Below, piece after piece: positions 26,652 to 34,653 of a stretch of DNA of 64,000 nucleotides. Below the pieces are notes generated by a model. That model worked only from the letters and a program-made list of their open reading frames with translations, was not told where the DNA came from and made no database searches. Each line of letters begins with the position of its first letter. The first letter of the stretch is position 1. This stretch comes from Aquisalimonas lutea. Lineage in GTDB: Bacteria > Pseudomonadota > Gammaproteobacteria > Nitrococcales > Aquisalimonadaceae. Location of the stretch: NCBI RefSeq assembly GCF_030409225.1, contig NZ_JAUFPK010000004.1:126943-190942 (forward strand), in the 5' to 3' direction. Position numbers and translations under genes: made by a program.

Positions 26652-27455
26652 ATGAGCATGCGTACCTGGGCGGTTTCCAATCAGAAGGGCGGGGTGGGCA
26701 AGACCACCACGGCGGTGAGCCTGGCGGGGCTGCTGAGCAACCGCGGCGAGTCCGTGCTGCTGGTGGATCTCGACCCCCACGGGTCCATGACGGCTCATTT
26801 CGGCTATGACCCCGACGACATCTCGCCCAGTGTCTACGACCTTTTCCATGACACGCTGGACCCGGGGGAGATTCCCATGCTCCTGCGGGACACGGGGGTC
26901 GAGCGCATCCGCCTGCTGCCGGCCAGCACCGCCCTGGCGACGCTGGACCGACAGCTGGGGACGCGCCACGGCAAGGGGCTGGTGATCCGCAATACCGTCC
27001 GGGCACTGGCGGACCGGTTCGACACCGTGTGCATCGATTGTCCGCCCATGCTGGGCGTGCTCATGGTCAACGCCCTGGCCGCCTGTGACGAGCTGCTGGT
27101 GCCCGTGCAGACGGAGTTCCTGGCCCTCAAGGGGCTGGAGCGGATGATCCGCACGCTGGAGATGATCCAGCGCTCCCGCAAGGCGGAGCTGCCCTACCGG
27201 GTGGTGCCGACCCTGTTCGACCGCCGTACCCGGGAGTCCGTGGGGGCGCTCCGGGAGCTGCGCGAGCAATACGGCGACGCCGTCTGGGAAGGTGCCATTC
27301 CCGTGGATACGCGCTTCCGCGAGGCAAGCCGCAACGGTGTGCCCCTGACGGTGGCGCAGCCCTGGTCCCGGGGCAGCCAGGCATACCGCAGGCTGCTGGA
27401 GTCCCTCCTCGAGGAGGAGGCGGCGGCGACCGCGGAGGCAGTGGGCCATGATTGA
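26652..27455 (+). CDS. parC: Chemotaxis-array partitioning ATPase ParC (ParA family)
   Basis: ParC is the ParA-like ATPase that positions polar chemoreceptor arrays in Vibrio and Pseudomonas. The Walker A is KGGVGKTTTAV (about residues 13-23), with VDLDPHGSM and IDCPPMLG downstream. ATG 26652 follows AAGG; ATG 26658 would also give the family-type start MRTWAVSNQKGG. The location after cheB and the 8-bp overlap with the CheW-like parP gene identify it as array ParC and not chromosome ParA. Confidence 0.9.
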   Translation: MSMRTWAVSNQKGGVGKTTTAVSLAGLLSNRGESVLLVDLDPHGSMTAHFGYDPDDISPSVYDLFHDTLDPGEIPMLLRDTGVERIRLLPASTALATLDRQLGTRHGKGLVIRNTVRALADRFDTVCIDCPPMLGVLMVNALAACDELLVPVQTEFLALKGLERMIRTLEMIQRSRKAELPYRVVPTLFDRRTRESVGALRELREQYGDAVWEGAIPVDTRFREASRNGVPLTVAQPWSRGSQAYRRLLESLLEEEAAATAEAVGHD

Positions 27456-28218
27456 CAGCACGGCACGCAGGCAGGAGACCCTCGTGGAGCAGCAGGACGC
27501 CATCCGGGACTACCTGGATGCGCTCCTGCAGGACATCCCCGAGGACATGCCGGAGGCGGACGAGCCGGCTGCCCCGGCGGAGCCCGTCCCGGCCCCGGAA
27601 GAGGCGGTGCCATCGCCGCCCCCGGCGACGGCACCGGAGCCGGCCGAGGACGCGCCGGAACCGACCGCGGTGGCTGCACCGGAAGCGGAGATCCGGCAGC
27701 CGGCGGCGGAGGAGCAACCGGGGCCGGCGGACATGCCCCCGCCCGAGGAGGTTCGCGAAGGGCCCGAGCGCGAGCCGGAGGCCATGCAGGCGCTGTTCTT
27801 CGACGTCGGCGGCCTGCGCCTGGCGGTGCCGCTGACGGAGCTGCACAGCGTCGTACCCTGGACGGAGGTGGACGTCACCCCCATGCCGCGACAGCCGGAC
27901 TGGCACTGGGGCCTGATGCGCTATCGCGGCCGCAACGTCCGGGTGATCGACACCGCGACCATGGTCCTGCCGCCGGACAAGCGCAATACCGACGAGGCGC
28001 GGGCCGAGCCGCGGCACATCCTGGTGGTGGGCGACGGCAGCTGGGGCCTCGCCTGCCACGACATCGGCGATGTCGTGCGGCTGGGCGCCGACGAGGTCAA
28101 GTGGCGCCGGCGCGGCAGCGCCCGGCCGTGGCTGGCGGGAACGGTGATCAATCACCTGAGTGCCGTGATCGACACCAGCGCGTTCGCGCGCATGCTGGAC
28201 AGCGAGACGTCCCGGTGA
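27448..28218 (+). CDS. parP: CheW-like array protein ParP
   Basis: ParP links ParC to CheA and the receptor array. About 30 N-terminal residues (TARRQETLVEQQDAIRDYLD) are followed by a Pro/Glu/Ala-rich linker (about 30-110). The C-terminal CheW-like domain (about 112-250) starts at ALFFDVGGLRLAVPLTELHS. It overlaps parC by 8 bp. The name follows family context; the fold call (CheW-like) is direct from sequence. Confidence 0.87.
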   Translation: MIDSTARRQETLVEQQDAIRDYLDALLQDIPEDMPEADEPAAPAEPVPAPEEAVPSPPPATAPEPAEDAPEPTAVAAPEAEIRQPAAEEQPGPADMPPPEEVREGPEREPEAMQALFFDVGGLRLAVPLTELHSVVPWTEVDVTPMPRQPDWHWGLMRYRGRNVRVIDTATMVLPPDKRNTDEARAEPRHILVVGDGSWGLACHDIGDVVRLGADEVKWRRRGSARPWLAGTVINHLSAVIDTSAFARMLDSETSR

Positions 28219-28300
28219 CGACCCGCCCGGTTCAGGCTCATGCCCCGGGCAACCCTGCCGATACAGGCACAGAGATGGATAACGCAAGCGGAGGCCCGTC

Positions 28301-28795
28301 ATGGCGCAGCAATACGCGCAGGCAGAACAGCAGCAGGAGTACCAGGGGGCGCTGACGCAGTGGGTGACGTTCTCCCTGGAGGACGAGACCTACGGCATCG
28401 ACGTCATGCGGGTGCAGGAAGTGCTGCCCATGAGCGAGATCGCGCCGGTGCCCGGAGCGCCGCCCTACGTGCTGGGCATCATCAATCTGCGCGGCAACGT
28501 GGTCACCGTCATCGACACCCGCATGCGTTTCGGCCTGCCGCCGCGGGAGACGGACAACGCCAGCCGCATCGTGGTCATCGAGACCGGCGACCAGGTCGCG
28601 GGCATCCTGGTGGACAGCGTCGCCGAGGTCATCAACGTCCGCGAGGACGAGGTGGATACCGCGCCCAATGTGGGCAACGAGGACTCCTCCCGCTACATTT
28701 ACGGGGTCGTCAGCCGCGGCGATGAGCTGCTCATCCTCGTGGACGTGAACAAGCTCCTCAGCCGTGATGAATGGGAAGAGGTGAGCTCGCTGTAG
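28301..28795 (+). CDS. cheW: Chemotaxis coupling protein CheW
   Basis: CheW couples receptors to CheA. The single CheW domain fills residues 20-160 (WVTFSLEDETYGIDVMRVQE, VLGIINLRGNVVTVID). Length is 164 residues. GGAGG precedes ATG 28301. It is followed 7 bp later by the DUF2802 gene. Confidence 0.96.
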   Translation: MAQQYAQAEQQQEYQGALTQWVTFSLEDETYGIDVMRVQEVLPMSEIAPVPGAPPYVLGIINLRGNVVTVIDTRMRFGLPPRETDNASRIVVIETGDQVAGILVDSVAEVINVREDEVDTAPNVGNEDSSRYIYGVVSRGDELLILVDVNKLLSRDEWEEVSSL

Positions 28796-28802
28796 CCCCG
28801 AT

Positions 28803-29186
28803 ATGACGCTGCCCCTGCTTGTCGCCGTCGCCGCACTCGTCGTGGCCGTGGGCGCCGCCGCCCTGGCCCTGCGGCACGTGCGCCGCATCGAGGCCCGCCT
28901 GACCGGGCTGCGGGACGAGCGGCGGCGGCTCATGGAGGCCGTGGAGGGGCTGTCGTCCGGGGCCGTGTCCCAGGGCGAGCGCATCGCCCGGGTGGAGCAG
29001 GAGCTGCGCCGTCTCAAGGAGCGACTGAGCATGCTGGGCTCTAGGGAGAGCGGCAGCGAGGCCTTCGAGCAGGCCATCCGCATGGCCCGCAAGGGGCAGC
29101 CGGCGGAGGAGATCGCCGAGGCCTGCGGGCTCAGCAGGGTCGAGGCGGACCTGGTGGTCCTGATCCACCAGGAAGGCGGCGGCTGA
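28803..29186 (+). CDS. DUF2802 membrane-anchored coiled-coil protein
   Basis: This protein has one N-terminal helix (about residues 3-24), a coiled coil (about 28-85) and a C-terminal HTH-like segment (AEEIAEACGLSRVEADLV). It matches the DUF2802 proteins found after cheW in Pseudomonas-type flagellar loci. Its function is not established. The place in the operon suggests a link to the array or motor. It converges on the fhlB-like gene with a 43-bp gap. Confidence 0.85.
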   Translation: MTLPLLVAVAALVVAVGAAALALRHVRRIEARLTGLRDERRRLMEAVEGLSSGAVSQGERIARVEQELRRLKERLSMLGSRESGSEAFEQAIRMARKGQPAEEIAEACGLSRVEADLVVLIHQEGGG

Positions 29187-29229
29187 GGCTATCGGCCGAT
29201 CCGCATGCCCCGCCGGAGCGCGCCACCGG

Positions 29230-29526
29230 CTACGGCGATGTCCCGTCCGTGTCGCCCGGCGCCTTGCCCTTGAGCAGGTAGGCGAAGGCGATCACCTCGG
29301 CCACCACCCGGTACAGCCGTTCCGGAATCTCTTCATCCACTTCCAGCTGCGAGAGAATCCGCGCCAGGGTCCGGTCCTCGTGCAGCGGCACGTCGTGCTC
29401 CCGGGCCAGGGCGATGATCTCCTCGGCGAGGGCGTCGGCTCCCTTGGCACTGACCGTCGGCGCGCCTTCGCCGTCGTATTCCAGCGCGATGGCCAGGCGG
29501 CGGCGGGGATCGTCATGCCTGCTCAT
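29230..29526 (-). CDS. FlhB C-terminal-domain paralogue (FhlB-like)
   Basis: This 98-residue protein corresponds to the part of FlhB after the cleavage site. RLAIALEYDGEGAPTVSAKG, then LAREHDVPLHEDRTLARIL and EEIPERLYRVVAEVIAFAYL, align with the FlhB cytoplasmic domain. No membrane helices or NPTH are present. Such proteins can partly replace the cleaved FlhB C-terminal domain in other bacteria. It is downstream of, and overlaps by 14 bp, a FliK-like gene. Confidence 0.88.
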   Translation of the reverse strand: MSRHDDPRRRLAIALEYDGEGAPTVSAKGADALAEEIIALAREHDVPLHEDRTLARILSQLEVDEEIPERLYRVVAEVIAFAYLLKGKAPGDTDGTSP

Positions 29527-30703
29527 CGACCACGCCCTGCCACGGGGTAGGTGCCGCCGGCTGCTCCGGGGCGGGGGGCTGCCCCTCGGCGCAGGACAGG
29601 CTGGCCACGCGCAGGCCCAGGGCCTCCAGCCGCTCGCCGAGGGTCTCCAGGTGCCGCTCCAGGAAACGGGCGGTGCCGGGCTGCTCGGCCCACCAGGTGG
29701 CCGATACGGCCTCGGGGGACAGGTGGATGACGGCGTGCATCGGCCCCAGCCGGTCGAAGTTGAAGCTCACCATGACCCGCCAGGTGCGCTCGCCGTCGTC
29801 GTCACCCTCCGTGCCTTCCTGCTCCTCCATGCGGAACTGCAGCAGGTCCACCTGTTGCTCGTCGCGCACGGGCAGCTCGAAGAACAACGGCAGTGCGTCG
29901 CCGGCAAGCAGCGCCAGCTGGTTGAGCTGAAGGCGCGCCAGGCTGCTGTCCCCCTGGCGGGCCAGGTCGGCCAGGGCCTCGGCCATGGTGCCGCCGCCGG
30001 CCAGGGTCGGCAGCTGGGGCGGTGGCGGCGGGCTGGCGCGGGTCTGTGCGCCCGGCGGCGGCATGCTGTCGCCCCCCGACGGCCGCGGCCGCGCGTCCAG
30101 CGCCTGGAAGACGTGCTTGAGGAGGTTGGCCAGTTGGGCCTTGTGATCGGACCGGATCACCCCGGGCGGCTCGTTGCCCGCGGCAACGGCGGCAAGGCGA
30201 CGCTCCAGCCGCAAGCCGCTGTCGGCAACGGCTTGCCGCAGGCCTTCGGGCTGGCTCACCTGGGCGCGGTCCGGCAGGGCCTGCCAGATCTGGCGCAGCG
30301 CCTTGTGGACCGGCTCGGGCAGCGTCGGCATGCCGTCGGTCCGGTTGGCGGCGTAAGAAACATTGGCGAGGAGACCGGCGCTGTTGCCCTGCCGGCCGAT
30401 GTGCTCGCGCATGGCATCTGTCGCCGGATTGCCACGCTCCGGCGAGAGAATGCGCAGGGTGAGGGTGCCGGAATCCTGACGCAGCACCTGCACCTGTAAT
30501 CGGTCCCCGGCCTGCACCGGCTGCTCCGTGCGGGCCTGCAGGACCTGCTGTCCGATCTGCAGGCTGAGCCGGCCGTCGCTGCGGACCCCCGTGCGTGCAA
30601 CCGCCTCCAGCACCTGGCCGGCCTCGAAGTTGCGCGTGGCCGCCGCCGGCGCGTCCGTGACGCGGAGCAGGGCGGCCGCGGGAGTATTTGCGGGGGTCAG
30701 CAT
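29513..30703 (-). CDS. Second FliK-like hook-length control domain protein
   Basis: The C-terminal part (about residues 295-375, WRVMVSFNFDRLGPMHAVIH) looks like the Flg_hook domain of FliK. The N-terminal region holds VLEAVARTGVRSDGRLSLQI and LQVQVLRQDSGTLTLRIL, as in Pseudomonas proteins of this type. ATG 30703 is chosen; the frame upstream to 30853 overlaps the divergent promoter region. Length is 396 residues. The pairing with an FlhB-like protein suggests an accessory switch for export specificity (inference). Confidence 0.8.
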   Translation of the reverse strand: MLTPANTPAAALLRVTDAPAAATRNFEAGQVLEAVARTGVRSDGRLSLQIGQQVLQARTEQPVQAGDRLQVQVLRQDSGTLTLRILSPERGNPATDAMREHIGRQGNSAGLLANVSYAANRTDGMPTLPEPVHKALRQIWQALPDRAQVSQPEGLRQAVADSGLRLERRLAAVAAGNEPPGVIRSDHKAQLANLLKHVFQALDARPRPSGGDSMPPPGAQTRASPPPPPQLPTLAGGGTMAEALADLARQGDSSLARLQLNQLALLAGDALPLFFELPVRDEQQVDLLQFRMEEQEGTEGDDDGERTWRVMVSFNFDRLGPMHAVIHLSPEAVSATWWAEQPGTARFLERHLETLGERLEALGLRVASLSCAEGQPPAPEQPAAPTPWQGVVDEQA

Positions 30704-30790
30704 GTCGGAGTCATCAGCGCTGCGCGCCACGTGGCATGTGCATGTATGCCGAGCATAGCAGGCGACGTGCCGTGCGGGGCAGGGTTTGCC

Positions 30791-30806
30791 TGGCACGCCT
30801 TTCGCA
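30791..30806 (+). promoter_or_regulatory. Sigma-54 promoter of the diguanylate cyclase gene
   Basis: TGGCACGCCTTTCGCA is a near-perfect -24/-12 element with correct spacing, 40 bp before ATG 30847. It lies in the 143-bp gap shared with the divergent FliK-like gene. Confidence 0.78.
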
Positions 30807-30846
30807 TGCCGGGAGTGCGGTGACACTGACAGGAGGCGGCAAGACG

Positions 30847-31755
30847 ATGGCACAGCAGCACGGTTCCGTGGCGAACGGCTCCGATCCCTCCGCGACGGTG
30901 ATTCCCCTGGGCACCGATCAGAAGATGCCGGTGGATCAGGCGTGGCAGGTGGTGTCCCGTCTCATGGGGTGTCTCGAGCTGGAGTCACTGATCGCGACGT
31001 TCCGCGAGGTTGCTGGCCAGCTCTTCGACTGCGCAGGGGTCTCCTATACGCCTCCGGACGATGACGGCGGCGACGCGATCGTGTGCGGCGATCTCGCCGA
31101 CCACCAGGCCCAGTACGGCCTGCGTACCAGTGATGATCACCTGGGCGTGCTGACACTGCATGCGCACCGGCCCCTCGGGGCCGGCGACCTGGCGCGGGTG
31201 GAGCAGTGCATCGGCCTGCTGGTTACGCCGCTGCGCAATGCGCTGCGATACGAGGCGGCGCTGCGGCAGGCCCGGACGGACCCGTTGTCGGGGCTGCTGA
31301 ACCGCACCACCATGCACGAGAGCCTGGCGCGGGAAGTACGGCTCGCGCGCCGGCACGACGAGTCCTTCTGCATCCTTTCCCTGGACCTGGATGATTTCAA
31401 GGCCGTCAACGATACCTACGGGCATGCCGCCGGCGACACCGTTCTCCAGGACGTGGCCGCGCTGCTGGGCCGCTGTGCCCGGGAGAGCGATCTGCTGTTC
31501 CGGGTCGGCGGCGACGAGTTCATGGTCGCGCTGAGCCACACCAGCCTGGCGGGGGCGAGGCTGCTGGCGGAGCGGATCCGGCGCGCCGTCAGCCGTACGT
31601 CGTTCACGCACGACGGCGAAGTGTTGCCGGTACACGTCAGTGTCGGCGTGACGGCACTGCAGCCGGGCGACACCGTGGACGGAATGCTGCGGCGGGTGGA
31701 CGGTGCGCTGTACAGCGCCAAGAATGCCGGGCGTGACCAGGTCGTGTTCGTCTGA
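30847..31755 (+). CDS. Diguanylate cyclase (GAF-like sensor plus GGDEF)
   Basis: This enzyme should make c-di-GMP. The C-terminal GGDEF domain (about 140-300) has an intact GGDEF at 221-225 and an inhibitory RxxD site (RESD) five residues before it. The N-terminal 20-135 region looks like a GAF-type sensor. ATG 30847 follows AGGAGG; longer open frame upstream covers the promoter. Being under a sigma-54 element next to flagellar genes suggests co-expression with the flagellum. Confidence 0.9.
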   Translation: MAQQHGSVANGSDPSATVIPLGTDQKMPVDQAWQVVSRLMGCLELESLIATFREVAGQLFDCAGVSYTPPDDDGGDAIVCGDLADHQAQYGLRTSDDHLGVLTLHAHRPLGAGDLARVEQCIGLLVTPLRNALRYEAALRQARTDPLSGLLNRTTMHESLAREVRLARRHDESFCILSLDLDDFKAVNDTYGHAAGDTVLQDVAALLGRCARESDLLFRVGGDEFMVALSHTSLAGARLLAERIRRAVSRTSFTHDGEVLPVHVSVGVTALQPGDTVDGMLRRVDGALYSAKNAGRDQVVFV

Positions 31756-31775
31756 ACCGGGTAGCGCGCAGCGCT

Positions 31776-33458
31776 CTAGCCCCCGTCGAGGCCCTGGATC
31801 CGCCGGATCCAGGGGTCGTTCTCGCGCAATGCCTCCGGCAGGTTGTCCCGGCTCGCCCGGGCCTGCTGCCGCTCCGCCTCGGCGCCGGTGACCACGATGT
31901 ACCAGTCGCGGCCGTCGCGTTGCGTGCGCAGAAGGTGGAGGTCCCGGTCGGTCTCCCGTGCCTGCAGCCAGTCGAGGACCGTCTCCCCGCTGTATGCCCC
32001 CACCAGCTGGATGGTCCAGGCCTCGCCCGGTTGCGCCTCCCGCCAGCGGCGACCCTCGGCGAGCGCGCGTGCCAGCGGCGAGGTCGCTTCCCGGTCGTCC
32101 CGCCGGGGCTCGTCGGTTGTTTCCGCCGCGGATTCCCCGTCTGATTCCTCGGCCGGTGCCTCGGCGGACTGCGTCGTGGTCCCGGCCTCCGGCGTCGACC
32201 CGGCGGGCTCGCCGCCGTTGCGGTCCTCGGGGCCACTGTCCTGCGCGGCCTCCCCGGATTCGCCGCCGCCCGTGGCTGTGTCGTCCGGGTCCTGGGCCGC
32301 TGTCGAAGGCGCCTCTTCGGCGTCCTGCTCCCCGTCTGCAGGTGTGCCGGCGGCGCTTTCCTCCGTGCCCGGGTCCGTGAAGGCGAAGTCGTCGGAGTTG
32401 CCGATCCGGTCCACCGCGTCGTCGCCGGCGGAGCCGTCGTCGGCCGGGGCGGGGCGCGCCTCATCGGCGTCGCCGTCCGCCATGCTGCTGTCGTCCGCCG
32501 CGCCATCGCCCGACGTGCCGTCGCCCGATGCGTCGTCGGCCGCGGCGATCTCCCGGTCTTCGATGGTTACCGTCTCCGGCTCCTGGGGTTCGTCGCCACC
32601 CAGCCAGGCCAGGATCAGAAGGGCGGCGACCAGGGCGGCCATGGCGGCGGACACCAAGGTAATGCTGCGCCGCGAGCCAAGGCGATCCAGGGCGGTGGGC
32701 GGGCGCCTGCGGGCGGACGCGGCGGCTTGCTCCCCGGCGAGCTGCTTGCGCGCCGCCTGGAGGATCAGCCCCGGTCGGCCGCCGCTGGCCGCATGAATGG
32801 CCTCCACGTCCAGGGTCCCCAGAAGGTGCCCCTGGCCGTCGCCGTCCGCCTTCAGGGCCTGCTCCAGGAAGGCCCGTGTTCCGGCCCGCTCCAGGCCGTG
32901 CAGAGGCACCGTGACGGCGGTTCCTTCGCCGGTTCCGGCGTGCTCGTCGACCCGAAGGGCCAGGCGGGGGGATCCCGCCAGGAGCAGGCCCAGCGCGTGA
33001 GCGCCTTCGGCCCGGGTCTCCTCGCGGAAGGCGAGCAGGCCGGCGAGCAAATCATCGTCGGTGCTGTCGGCATCGTCCAGCGCCAGAACCGGCATTTCTC
33101 CGTTGCGGGTCATGGCGGCGATGCGTTCCACGGCATGCCGGCGCACCCGGTCGGGCGCCTCGGACGGTGCCGGCGGCAACTGGAGGTGCTCGAGCATGCC
33201 GACCAGCAGCTCCGTCAGGGTCAGGCCGGGTTCGGCATGAACGGCGTAGATCTGCAGGCCGTGGTCCCGGCGAGCCAGGACATGGCGCAGGAGGTGCGTT
33301 CGCCCGCTGCCGGGATCGCCCTCCAGGATGACGACCTGCTCGCCGAGCTGCAGATGCTGCAGCAGCAGGTTGGTCCGCGTTTCCCGCTCGCCGTCGCTGT
33401 AATGGAAACGCCCCTGGAGTGTTCCGGAAGGGGCGGCAGTCTCGCTGCGCTCCGACAT
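31776..33458 (-). CDS. AAA ATPase with membrane helix and C-terminal SPOR domain
   Basis: The 560-residue protein has an N-terminal AAA domain (Walker A GDPGSGRT at 47-54, Walker B-like VLALDDAD), one membrane helix at about 270-292 (ITLVSAAMAALVAALLILAW), a roughly 190-residue acidic Asp/Glu/Ser/Ala-rich region and a C-terminal SPOR domain (WTIQLVGAYSGETVLDWLQ). SPOR domains bind septal peptidoglycan, so a cell-division role like DamX is likely. ATG 33458 follows GAGGAA. It converges on the cyclase gene (20-bp gap) and is divergent from tRNA-Glu. Confidence 0.85.
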   Translation of the reverse strand: MSERSETAAPSGTLQGRFHYSDGERETRTNLLLQHLQLGEQVVILEGDPGSGRTHLLRHVLARRDHGLQIYAVHAEPGLTLTELLVGMLEHLQLPPAPSEAPDRVRRHAVERIAAMTRNGEMPVLALDDADSTDDDLLAGLLAFREETRAEGAHALGLLLAGSPRLALRVDEHAGTGEGTAVTVPLHGLERAGTRAFLEQALKADGDGQGHLLGTLDVEAIHAASGGRPGLILQAARKQLAGEQAAASARRRPPTALDRLGSRRSITLVSAAMAALVAALLILAWLGGDEPQEPETVTIEDREIAAADDASGDGTSGDGAADDSSMADGDADEARPAPADDGSAGDDAVDRIGNSDDFAFTDPGTEESAAGTPADGEQDAEEAPSTAAQDPDDTATGGGESGEAAQDSGPEDRNGGEPAGSTPEAGTTTQSAEAPAEESDGESAAETTDEPRRDDREATSPLARALAEGRRWREAQPGEAWTIQLVGAYSGETVLDWLQARETDRDLHLLRTQRDGRDWYIVVTGAEAERQQARASRDNLPEALRENDPWIRRIQGLDGG

Positions 33459-33505
33459 GCCTGGTTCCTCGGTTGACCGCCCGGATGCGGAACGCAGTGT
33501 AACAG

Positions 33506-33534
33506 TTGACACCCCCGGGGGGCCTTCGTATCAT
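33506..33534 (+). promoter_or_regulatory. Sigma-70 promoter of tRNA-Glu
   Basis: TTGACA at 33506-33511 and TATCAT at 33529-33534 are separated by 17 bp. A GC-rich GCGCGCC stretch follows the -10, as in growth-rate-controlled stable RNA promoters. Confidence 0.8.
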
Positions 33535-33563
33535 GCGCGCCATCCTGGTTAGGCCGGGTCAGC

Positions 33564-33639
33564 GTCCCCATCGTCTAGAGGCCTAGGACACCGCCCTTTC
33601 ACGGCGGTAACAGGGGTTCGAATCCCCTTGGGGACGCCA
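33564..33639 (+). tRNA. tRNA-Glu (anticodon TTC)
   Basis: A complete 76-nt cloverleaf with encoded CCA. The acceptor stem pairs GTCCCCA with TGGGGAC; the anticodon arm is CCGCC-CTTTCAC-GGCGG, giving anticodon TTC; the T arm has GGTTCGAATCC. The 3' 44 nt are duplicated at 44769-44812 by the inserted element, which leaves this copy intact. Confidence 0.97.
33596..33639 (+). repeat. attL, 44-bp direct repeat inside tRNA-Glu
   Basis: The sequence from CTTTCACGG to GGGACGCCA is identical to 44769-44812. Bases flanking it differ on both sides, which fixes the repeat limits. Confidence 0.93.
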
Positions 33640-33685
33640 CTCATTTCAAGCGCTTACGTAATCTCCCACCTTGATTCCCCTGCCC

Positions 33686-33720
33686 GGGGGTAATTCAGGG
33701 GCAAAACAAGGGAGGGGTAA
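33686..33720 (+). promoter_or_regulatory. Putative integrase arm sites, left end
   Basis: GGGGGTAATT at 33686-33695 and GAGGGGTAA at 33712-33720 match the GGGGGTAAT motifs at the right end (44592-44660). The stretch 33640-33974 holds these sites and otherwise no recognisable gene. Confidence 0.5.
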
Positions 33721-33974
33721 GCCATGACGCTACCCAAGCATTCCCCCGAAGCGTCACGCCGCTGTCAGGCACTTAGCCGCTTCTTCTGGTAGTTGCTGGA
33801 ACACGGCCACCGTCGACTAAAAGTTGAACGTATGCCGTGAGGCGTTGCCGTGTCCCGAATCCGCGAACGGTCACGTGCGCGTTGGCGCCCCTTATACGCG
33901 GGACATTGCTTCCTGCTAGCAGCCTACCGAACATTCAGGTGCAACTTGATATCTGTCGACTCAGGAGTCAATTG

Positions 33975-34526
33975 ATGGATCCAGAACTCGCAAGTCAGTT
34001 GCTCAGCCAGATGGGAGAGCTGCGCGCTGCGGTCGAGAGCACACGATCGGTTTGGGTCATCGTACTGCCGCCAATCATTACCGCCATTGTGGGCTTCCTC
34101 GCCGCCATCGTTCCCACCGCTTGGCTGGAGCATCGGCGGGAAAAGAGAGCAGTGAAGACGTTGCGCTCCTCTTTGATGGCCGAGCTTGCGTCTGCCGCCT
34201 CGATTATTCGTGCGCGAGGCTACGTGCAAGATCTGAAAGAAGGCGCAGAAGGCACTAGGGAAAAACTGCAAATTAATGTTCCCGCCGACTATTTTCGGGT
34301 GTTTAGAGCGAACGTCGATAAGCTCGGTCTTCTCGATGCCGCAGAGGCGGCACGCATCATCCAGACATATCAGCTTCTGGAAAGTGTAATCCAGGATGTC
34401 ATCCCTGGTGGGCCGCTCCACGAGGGTACCGCTGGTCCATCAGGGTTTCGGGAGAACTGGCAGTTTCTCGAAAGTGCTTTGCACTTGGCCGACAAACTTG
34501 TCTCCGAACATGCGCGTGATCGGTGA
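33975..34526 (+). CDS. Unknown single-helix membrane protein (element cargo)
   Basis: I do not recognise a family. The 183-residue protein has one strong membrane helix at about residues 27-49 (VWVIVLPPIITAIVGFLAAI), then basic EHRREKRAVK, suggesting the C-terminal part is cytoplasmic. The rest is helical and soluble-looking, with many Ala, Leu and Glu. ATG 33975 follows AGGAG; an open frame upstream to 33837 lacks a ribosome site. It is the first cargo gene beside the attachment site. A membrane-bound effector would fit this layout but is speculation. Confidence 0.7.
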   Translation: MDPELASQLLSQMGELRAAVESTRSVWVIVLPPIITAIVGFLAAIVPTAWLEHRREKRAVKTLRSSLMAELASAASIIRARGYVQDLKEGAEGTREKLQINVPADYFRVFRANVDKLGLLDAAEAARIIQTYQLLESVIQDVIPGGPLHEGTAGPSGFRENWQFLESALHLADKLVSEHARDR

Positions 34527-34589
34527 CGATTCGACGAGGCGGTCCGTGAAGGCACAGCGTATACAGCGCTCACTGTTCGCCAAGCCGGG

Positions 34590-34620
34590 TTGACACTTGG
34601 GAATATTTTTGGGAATATTT
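34590..34620 (+). promoter_or_regulatory. Strong promoter with 12-bp tandem operator-like repeat
   Basis: TTGACA at 34590-34595 is followed, 18 bp on, by AATATT at 34614-34619. TTGGGAATATTT occurs twice in perfect tandem (34597-34608 and 34609-34620), covering the spacer and the -10. This suggests a repressor-controlled promoter for the next gene. Confidence 0.6.
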
Positions 34621-34653
34621 TGTAAATTCCTTGTGATGATAGGTGCCGGCCCT

